A DNA stretch of 64,000 nt. It comes from Duganella margarita (lineage in GTDB: Bacteria > Pseudomonadota > Gammaproteobacteria > Burkholderiales > Burkholderiaceae_D). A model generated the notes under the pieces. It did no database searches, was not told the DNA's origin, and saw nothing but the letters and a program-made list of their open reading frames with translations. The stretch is from positions 62,001 through 126,000 of the forward strand of contig NZ_WWCS01000016.1 in the NCBI RefSeq assembly GCF_009857535.1. Reading direction: 5' to 3'. The stretch's first letter is position 1. Each line of letters opens with the position of its first letter. A program made the translations under genes and the position numbers. Below are positions 58,924 to 64,000 of the stretch, one piece after another.

Positions 58924-60903
58924 CTAGCGGCGGAACTTGCGCGGCTGGCGTTTGCGCGCCGCCGAGTTCTGTTCCTGCAAGATCGAATCGACCCGCTCCG
59001 ACGCCTCGCGCGACAGGCGCTGCGCCAGTTCGGTATCCGGGAAGTATTCCGGCTGACGGTAGGCCAGCCACGCATAGGCCGAGTACAGCCGGCACGCGTC
59101 TTCCACTTCCTGCAAGTTCATGTAATGCAGCGGCCGGTCGTTGGCGGTCAGCGGCGTGATCTTCTTGTGCGCCAGCGCCTTGGCCCAGGTCTCCCACGCG
59201 TTCTGCAACGACGGCACCTTGGACGAAATCGGCACCAGCGACAGCGCAAACTTCTCGGCCACCGTCAGCTGCAAGGTGTCCAGCCAGGCCGCGCGCTCGA
59301 ACTGCTCTTCGGTAATGCGCGGATAGAAGAAGCCATCCGGCACATCGATGTTGTGTACAAAGCGCTTCAGCAATTTCGCCAGCCCATGCTCATGCGTGAC
59401 CGACGAGATACGGTGCAGATGCTCCAGCGTCGGCGCGACGGCAAAGCCGGTCGCCTTCAGCGGCACCGGCTTCTCGCGCAGCAGCGAGCGCATCACATTG
59501 TGGGTCTCGTTGTCGTAGCCGGCCACCAGGCCTTCTTCGTGCACGCCGAAACGGCCGGCGCGGCCGGCGATCTGGCGCGCCAAGGCGGCCGGGATCTCTT
59601 CCTCCTCGTAGCCGTTGTACTTGACGGTGGTGGTCATCACCACGCGCGCGATCGGCATGTTCAGCCCCATGGCGAGGGCGTCGGTGCCGACCACTACGTC
59701 GGCCGTGCCTTCGCGGAAGCGCTGGGCTTGCGCGCGCCGCACTTCCGGCGACAGGTTGCCGTACACCGTGGCCACCGACAGGCCCATCTCGGTCACCATA
59801 TCGCGCCACATCAGCACTTCGCGGCGCGAGAAGCAAATCACTGCATCGCCGCGCCGCAGACCGCTCAGCTTGCGCACGGCGTTGGTTTCCATGGTCAGCG
59901 GCCCCTTGCGCTTGAGGACGTGCACCTCCAGCTCGCACTCCAGCCGCGCCGCCAGCACCTCGATGGCGCGCCGCGCTTCCGGCGCCCCCACCAGGTAGAC
60001 GATGCGCGCCGGCACGCCGCAGACGGCGGCAGTCCAGGCGGCGCCGCGGTCGCGGTCGGCCAGCATCTGGATTTCATCGATGACGGCCACATCGACCGGG
60101 GTTTGCGTATCCAGCATCTCCACCGTGCTGGCGACGTGGGTGGCGCCCGGCACCAGCCGGCGCTCCTCACCCGTGACCAGGCTGACCTTCAGCGGCTTGC
60201 CGTGCTGCTCCATTTCCTGCAGGCGTTCGTAGTTTTCCAGCGCCAGCAGACGTAGCGGCGCCAGATAGACGCCGCTCGGCGCCTTGGCCAGCGCCTCGAT
60301 CGCCTGGTGGGTCTTGCCGGAATTGGTCGGTCCCAGCACCGCGATGAACTTGCGCTTGATGCGGCGCGCGAGGTCGAACGAGGCCGGATATTCGGCCAGA
60401 TTGATGCTCTGGCGGGTGCGTTCGGCGTGCTGCTCCTCCATCTCGCGCTCGACCGCGTGCTCCAGCCGCAGGCGGATGCGGTCGAACACCATGCCGGCCG
60501 GCTCGGCGATCTGCATATCATTCAGCGCTTGCAGGAACGGCTCGGCGTCCATGTCGCAATCGTCGCAGGCGTCGGCCAGCTCCTGCACGAAGTCGCTGAC
60601 GTAGCCGTGCAACTCGGCCGCCACTTCCTCGCTGGCGCGCTCCAGCAGCAATCCGGAGCGGGTGTCCTCATCCAGCTTGCGCCATTTGGACGACTTGGCC
60701 AGCACGCCCTGAGCCGGTACCAGGTCGTAGGCCACGCGCCGGTCGCCGTACTTGACGACGCCGCTGATGCGCAGGAACACCCTGCCCTCGGCCTTGGCCA
60801 AGGCGATGCCGCGTTCGGTCAGGCCGAGATGGCGCATCAGGTCATCGTCCTCTGCCGGGTCGCCGTCGGCGGATGAAACGAAGGGGGCGGAGGCTTTTGT
60901 CAT
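58924..60903 (-). CDS. SUV3-like ATP-dependent RNA/DNA helicase
   Basis: 659 residues. Walker A GPTNSGKT (~195), Walker B DEIQM (the DEIQ form typical of SUV3), motif V region DALAMGLNMPI and motif VI QIAGRAGRFG, YGNLSPEVRRAQAQRF of the second RecA domain. N-terminal ~180 residues are helical and specific; the C-terminus ends in a basic tail (RKRQPRKFRR). Mitochondrial SUV3 unwinds RNA in the degradosome; bacterial members are poorly studied. Operon with the HNH-like gene. Confidence 0.9.
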   Translation of the reverse strand: MTKASAPFVSSADGDPAEDDDLMRHLGLTERGIALAKAEGRVFLRISGVVKYGDRRVAYDLVPAQGVLAKSSKWRKLDEDTRSGLLLERASEEVAAELHGYVSDFVQELADACDDCDMDAEPFLQALNDMQIAEPAGMVFDRIRLRLEHAVEREMEEQHAERTRQSINLAEYPASFDLARRIKRKFIAVLGPTNSGKTHQAIEALAKAPSGVYLAPLRLLALENYERLQEMEQHGKPLKVSLVTGEERRLVPGATHVASTVEMLDTQTPVDVAVIDEIQMLADRDRGAAWTAAVCGVPARIVYLVGAPEARRAIEVLAARLECELEVHVLKRKGPLTMETNAVRKLSGLRRGDAVICFSRREVLMWRDMVTEMGLSVATVYGNLSPEVRRAQAQRFREGTADVVVGTDALAMGLNMPIARVVMTTTVKYNGYEEEEIPAALARQIAGRAGRFGVHEEGLVAGYDNETHNVMRSLLREKPVPLKATGFAVAPTLEHLHRISSVTHEHGLAKLLKRFVHNIDVPDGFFYPRITEEQFERAAWLDTLQLTVAEKFALSLVPISSKVPSLQNAWETWAKALAHKKITPLTANDRPLHYMNLQEVEDACRLYSAYAWLAYRQPEYFPDTELAQRLSREASERVDSILQEQNSAARKRQPRKFRR

Positions 60904-61027
60904 GGCATATCAGATGGGGTGAGCTCGGCCCGGATTATACCGCGCAGGCGCTGGCCGGATGGCGTGCGGCTCTGATTTCTGGCACCATACGGCGGTTTTA
61001 CACCGCCGTCTTGCCAGAAAACCTCCC

Positions 61028-61636
61028 ATGCCCCAAACAATCAATATCGCCGTTCATCACGAACTGCTGATTAAAAAAAGCCGCTTTATTGCCTGCGTCC
61101 AGCCGATGACCGATCGCGCCAGCGCGCAGAAAATCGTGGCGGCATTATGGGAACAGCATCCCGGCGCCGCCCACGTATGCTGGGCATTATTAGCCGGCGG
61201 CCAATCGGCCGCAGTCGATGATGGAGAACCGAGCGGTACCGCCGGCCGTCCGATGCTCGATGTATTGCGCCACCAGGATCTGGAAGGCGTATTAGCCACC
61301 GTGGTGCGCTATTTTGGCGGCGTTAAATTAGGCGCCGGCGGACTGGTGCGGGCTTATACCGACAGCGTAGCCCAGGCTTTATTAAAGGCGGAGAAAATCC
61401 CCATTATCAAACAGCGCTTCCTGATTTGCAGCGCGCCATACGCGATGGAAGGTCTGGTGCGACGCGAAATTGAAATGGCCGGCGCCGAGCTGAATAATGT
61501 CCAACATGGGAATGACGTGCAGTTTGAATTTAATCTCCCTGACACCGCCGCCGATGCGCTGATGACTCGCCTGAACGAAGCCGGCCATGGACGCATCGTC
61601 TGGACCAATCCCGACGATACGTCCTCAGCAAGCTGA
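61028..61636 (+). CDS. YigZ/IMPACT family protein (UPF0029)
   Basis: 202 residues. Signature DDGEPSGTAGRPMLDVL and VVRYFGGVKLGAGGLVRAYTDSVAQAL, plus the C-terminal DUF1949-like ferredoxin fold. The IMPACT N-terminal domain family affects translation or ribosome-bound processes and was once annotated as a proline dipeptidase; role uncertain. Divergent from the helicase. In-frame codons upstream of the ATG are not supported by RBS. Confidence 0.9.
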   Translation: MPQTINIAVHHELLIKKSRFIACVQPMTDRASAQKIVAALWEQHPGAAHVCWALLAGGQSAAVDDGEPSGTAGRPMLDVLRHQDLEGVLATVVRYFGGVKLGAGGLVRAYTDSVAQALLKAEKIPIIKQRFLICSAPYAMEGLVRREIEMAGAELNNVQHGNDVQFEFNLPDTAADALMTRLNEAGHGRIVWTNPDDTSSAS

Positions 61637-61653
61637 ATTTTGGTGTCTTCGCG

Positions 61654-62814
61654 CTAATTTTTGGCATGACTGCCGAGCCACGTCAGCTTGTGCCACACGG
61701 ATTCAAGCGGTCCTTGCTGATGCCGGGCCAGCCACCACACGCTGAACTGCCGCTGCATCAGCGCCAGTGCGATACCGATCGCCAGCGCAAAACTGGCGCC
61801 GGTGTATTGATACATGCCCAGGCCAAAACCATAATAAATCGAGGTGCCGATAATCGACTGCACCACGTAACTGGTTAAACTCATGCGGCCGAGCGGTGCA
61901 AAGAACATCAGCCAGCGCTGCGAATAAAACATCAGCACAAATACCGATACCAGCACCACCATGAATGCCACGTTGGACCAGGAAGTAATAATCACCAGCA
62001 GCGGACGACGCACGGCCTCACCTACGCCCCAGAATTCCGGCCAGGTCTTGAGCACATAGAATGGAATAAACAGGACTATCGCAATAACCATTGCCCGGCG
62101 CCAGAATATCGGATCGCTAAATAATCCCTTGCGGCCAGCCAGCATACCCAGCATGAATAAAGCCGGAATTTGGAATATCCGGCCATTTTCCCAGCTCCAG
62201 CGAATCACCCCGATTTTCCCGTTGGTGAGATTACCCGTCCAAACCTGCAAGGCCGAACCGTGGGCAAAATAATCATTGGCCCGACCGAAATAAGCCCACG
62301 AAGCCGGATTAGGTAATTTCGCATTCGGGTTCGGCAAGGCCTGGAATAACTCCCACCATGCATACGGCTGCAACAATAAAACCACCGCAATAATCAATAC
62401 CCAGCGATTACTGAGCCGCGCGACGGGTATCAGCGTCAATCCCAGCACCGCGTAAATACTCAGGATATCGCCGTGATAAAACATGGAATTGAACAGGCCA
62501 AACGCCAGCAGCAACGCCAGCCGCCAGGCGAAGCGGGCGCGAAAGTCCTCGCCGCGCCGTTCACGGTTGTGATATTGGATGTAGAAAGTGAGGCCAAACA
62601 GCAGCGCAAAAATGGCGTAGGACTTGCCGCCAAACAGGAAAAACAGGCTATCCCAAATGGCCTTGTCGACCGTTTTGAGCCAGGACGGCAGACCTGCCGG
62701 GGCAAAATAGAAGTCAAAATGCTCGATATTGTGTAACAGCATGATCGACACAATGGCAAAGCCACGTAGCGCATCGATCACATCCAGCCTGGAAGTCGTT
62801 GTCGTTATAGTCAT
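61654..62814 (-). CDS. DUF418 domain membrane protein
   Basis: 386 residues from the ATG at 62814. About nine transmembrane helices: DVIDALRGFAIVSIMLLHNIEHF at the start (family signature) and LGRMSLTSYVVQSIIGTSIYY in the C-terminal DUF418 region. Related to heparan-alpha-glucosaminide acetyltransferase-like (YeiB) proteins. Function unknown. Codon choice at Ile/Leu/Phe is more A/T-rich in places than neighbours. Convergent with the YigZ-family gene. Confidence 0.9.
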   Translation of the reverse strand: MTITTTTSRLDVIDALRGFAIVSIMLLHNIEHFDFYFAPAGLPSWLKTVDKAIWDSLFFLFGGKSYAIFALLFGLTFYIQYHNRERRGEDFRARFAWRLALLLAFGLFNSMFYHGDILSIYAVLGLTLIPVARLSNRWVLIIAVVLLLQPYAWWELFQALPNPNAKLPNPASWAYFGRANDYFAHGSALQVWTGNLTNGKIGVIRWSWENGRIFQIPALFMLGMLAGRKGLFSDPIFWRRAMVIAIVLFIPFYVLKTWPEFWGVGEAVRRPLLVIITSWSNVAFMVVLVSVFVLMFYSQRWLMFFAPLGRMSLTSYVVQSIIGTSIYYGFGLGMYQYTGASFALAIGIALALMQRQFSVWWLARHQQGPLESVWHKLTWLGSHAKN

Positions 62815-62859
62815 GCGTCTCCACCAAGGTAAGCAAAATGCCAAGCTTACCTTGTTTTT

Positions 62860-64000
62860 TTAACTAGCCAGACGAAAAACTTTAACGGCGTCGGCCAGGC
62901 GGCCGGCTTGTTCCTGCAACGCGCCTGTGGCGGCGGCGGCCTGCTCTACCAGCGCGGCATTCTGTTGCGTGGCGCTATCTATGGTGCCGATGGCCTGGTT
63001 GACCTGGTCGATGCCCATCTCCTGTTCGCGGCTGGCGGTGGCGATTTCGCCCACAATCGTGGTCACCCGCTGGATGCTGGAGACGATTTCCTCCATCGTC
63101 CCGCCGGCCTGGCCGACCAGCGCGCTGCCCGCCCCCACCTGCGCCGCCGACGCTTCGATCAACTGCCGTACTTCCTTGGCGGCCGCATCCGAGCGGTGCG
63201 CCAGGCCGCGCACTTCCGACGCCACTACCGCAAAGCCGCGGCCCTGCTCGCCGGCGCGCGCCGCTTCCACCGCAGCGTTGAGCGCCAGGATGTTGGTCTG
63301 GAACGCGATCCCCTCGATCACCGCGATGATGTCGACAATCTTCTGCGAGGAGGCATTGATGTTGCCCATGGTGGTCACCACCTGCGCCATCACCTCGCCG
63401 CCGCGTGTGGCGACTGCGGCCGCCGACGAAGCCAGCGTGTTGGCTTCGCCGGCGTTATTGGAATTCTGCCGCACGGCCGAGGTCATCTCTTCCATTGACG
63501 AGGCGGTCTCTTCCAGCGAACTGGCTTGTGATTCGGTGCGCGCCGACAAATCCATATTGCCCGCTGCAATCTCGCCGGAGGCCAGCGCAATCGCATCGGT
63601 ACCGCCGCGCACCTGACTGACGATGCCGTGCAGGCTGTCGTTCATCTCGCGCAGGGCGCGCTTGAGCTGCCCGGTTTCGGTAATGTCCTGCCCGGACACC
63701 TCAATCCGCGACGACAGATCGCCCTTGGCCACGCGCGCGGCAAACTCCACCGCCTCGCCCAGCGGCGTCAGGATGGAACGTGAAATCATCTGCCCCACCA
63801 CCAGCGACACCACCACCGCCAGCAGACCGAAACCGAGGATATGGATGCGCGACTTGACCACCGCCTCATCGCCGACCGCCTTGGTCGCCTCCGAGTTTTT
63901 TTCGATCAGGTCGCTCAGCGCGGCCATGCTTTTCTCCAGCACGCGGAAGCTGTCCATAAACGCGGGGAACCTGGTTTGCGCCGCCGGCGGATTGGTCAGC
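62860..64000 (-). CDS. Methyl-accepting chemotaxis protein, partial
   Basis: The gene runs off the right edge, so the ligand domain is incomplete. The visible ~380 residues: end of a four-helix periplasmic domain, TM (RIHILGFGLLAVVVSLVVG), HAMP (ILTPLGEAVEFAARVAKGDLSSR), and the signalling domain with the hairpin tip EGIAFQTNILALNAAVEAARAGEQGRGFAVVASEVR. No C-terminal pentapeptide for CheR/CheB docking. Class like the Tsr/Tar cytoplasmic unit. Confidence 0.95.
   Translation of the reverse strand, partial: LTNPPAAQTRFPAFMDSFRVLEKSMAALSDLIEKNSEATKAVGDEAVVKSRIHILGFGLLAVVVSLVVGQMISRSILTPLGEAVEFAARVAKGDLSSRIEVSGQDITETGQLKRALREMNDSLHGIVSQVRGGTDAIALASGEIAAGNMDLSARTESQASSLEETASSMEEMTSAVRQNSNNAGEANTLASSAAAVATRGGEVMAQVVTTMGNINASSQKIVDIIAVIEGIAFQTNILALNAAVEAARAGEQGRGFAVVASEVRGLAHRSDAAAKEVRQLIEASAAQVGAGSALVGQAGGTMEEIVSSIQRVTTIVGEIATASREQEMGIDQVNQAIGTIDSATQQNAALVEQAAAATGALQEQAGRLADAVKVFRLAS

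Overview
This is a GC-rich bacterial chromosome segment, most likely from a betaproteobacterium of the order Burkholderiales, family Oxalobacteraceae (Duganella/Massilia/Janthinobacterium-like). That placement is an inference from the gene content: PEP-CTERM proteins with sigma-54 promoters, glyA-nrdR-ribD-ribE-ribB-ribH-nusB synteny, the tolQRAB-pal-cpoB block and many two-component and c-di-GMP proteins. No rRNA gene is present to confirm it.

Layout. 1-1040: the end of a CstA-type peptide/pyruvate transporter with its small YbdD partner. 1098-3738: a tightly overlapped cassette of a ThiF/E1-like adenylating enzyme, a nitroreductase-fold protein and a membrane-linked left-handed beta-helix acyltransferase, with no known function. 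3743-5997: two tandem copies of a PEP-CTERM exoprotein gene, each with its own near-perfect sigma-54 promoter and terminator. 5995-12328: a GT1 glycosyltransferase, a hybrid sensor kinase and a REC-PAS-GGDEF-EAL regulator. 12351-18720 (minus): a CoA-transferase, recR, the ybaB family gene, dnaX, the SRP RNA gene ffs and ubiD. 19207-20100: a membrane-anchored lytic transglycosylase behind a leader of about 315 nt. 20154-28398: riboflavin genes and nusB, split by an inserted polyol module (ROK repressor, SemiSWEET, mannitol dehydrogenase family) and a cytochrome c. 28443-33547: a type IV minor-pilin operon (pilVWX-pilY1-pilE-fimT). 33641-35580: nrdR and glyA, with glyA preceded by a ZTP-type riboswitch. 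35765-41928: a ydfG-like SDR and the Tol-Pal operon.

41987-57578 is the most accessory part. It is bounded by near-identical tRNA-Lys(UUU)+terminator units (two copies on the left, one on the right). Inside are a polytopic OmpA-domain protein, a probable peptidase/amidase toxin with a periplasmic immunity-like partner (BPSL0067/STY0301-type), a Crp-kinase-regulator signalling operon, a TetR-controlled oxidoreductase operon with three operator palindromes, a lipoprotein hydrolase, a nested REP-like palindrome, another PEP-CTERM protein, a large TonB-dependent receptor and an OafA-type acyltransferase. 57661-64000 holds an esterase, a SUV3-like helicase followed by an HNH-type protein, a YigZ-family protein, a DUF418 membrane protein and a truncated chemoreceptor.

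No CRISPR array, transposase, integrase or prophage was seen. The best candidates for under-described biology are the ThiF-nitroreductase-acyltransferase cassette, the duplicated sigma-54 PEP-CTERM units, the toxin/immunity-like pair beside the OmpA-domain membrane protein, and the long leader before the lytic transglycosylase. All family calls were made by reading sequence motifs; no database search was run.
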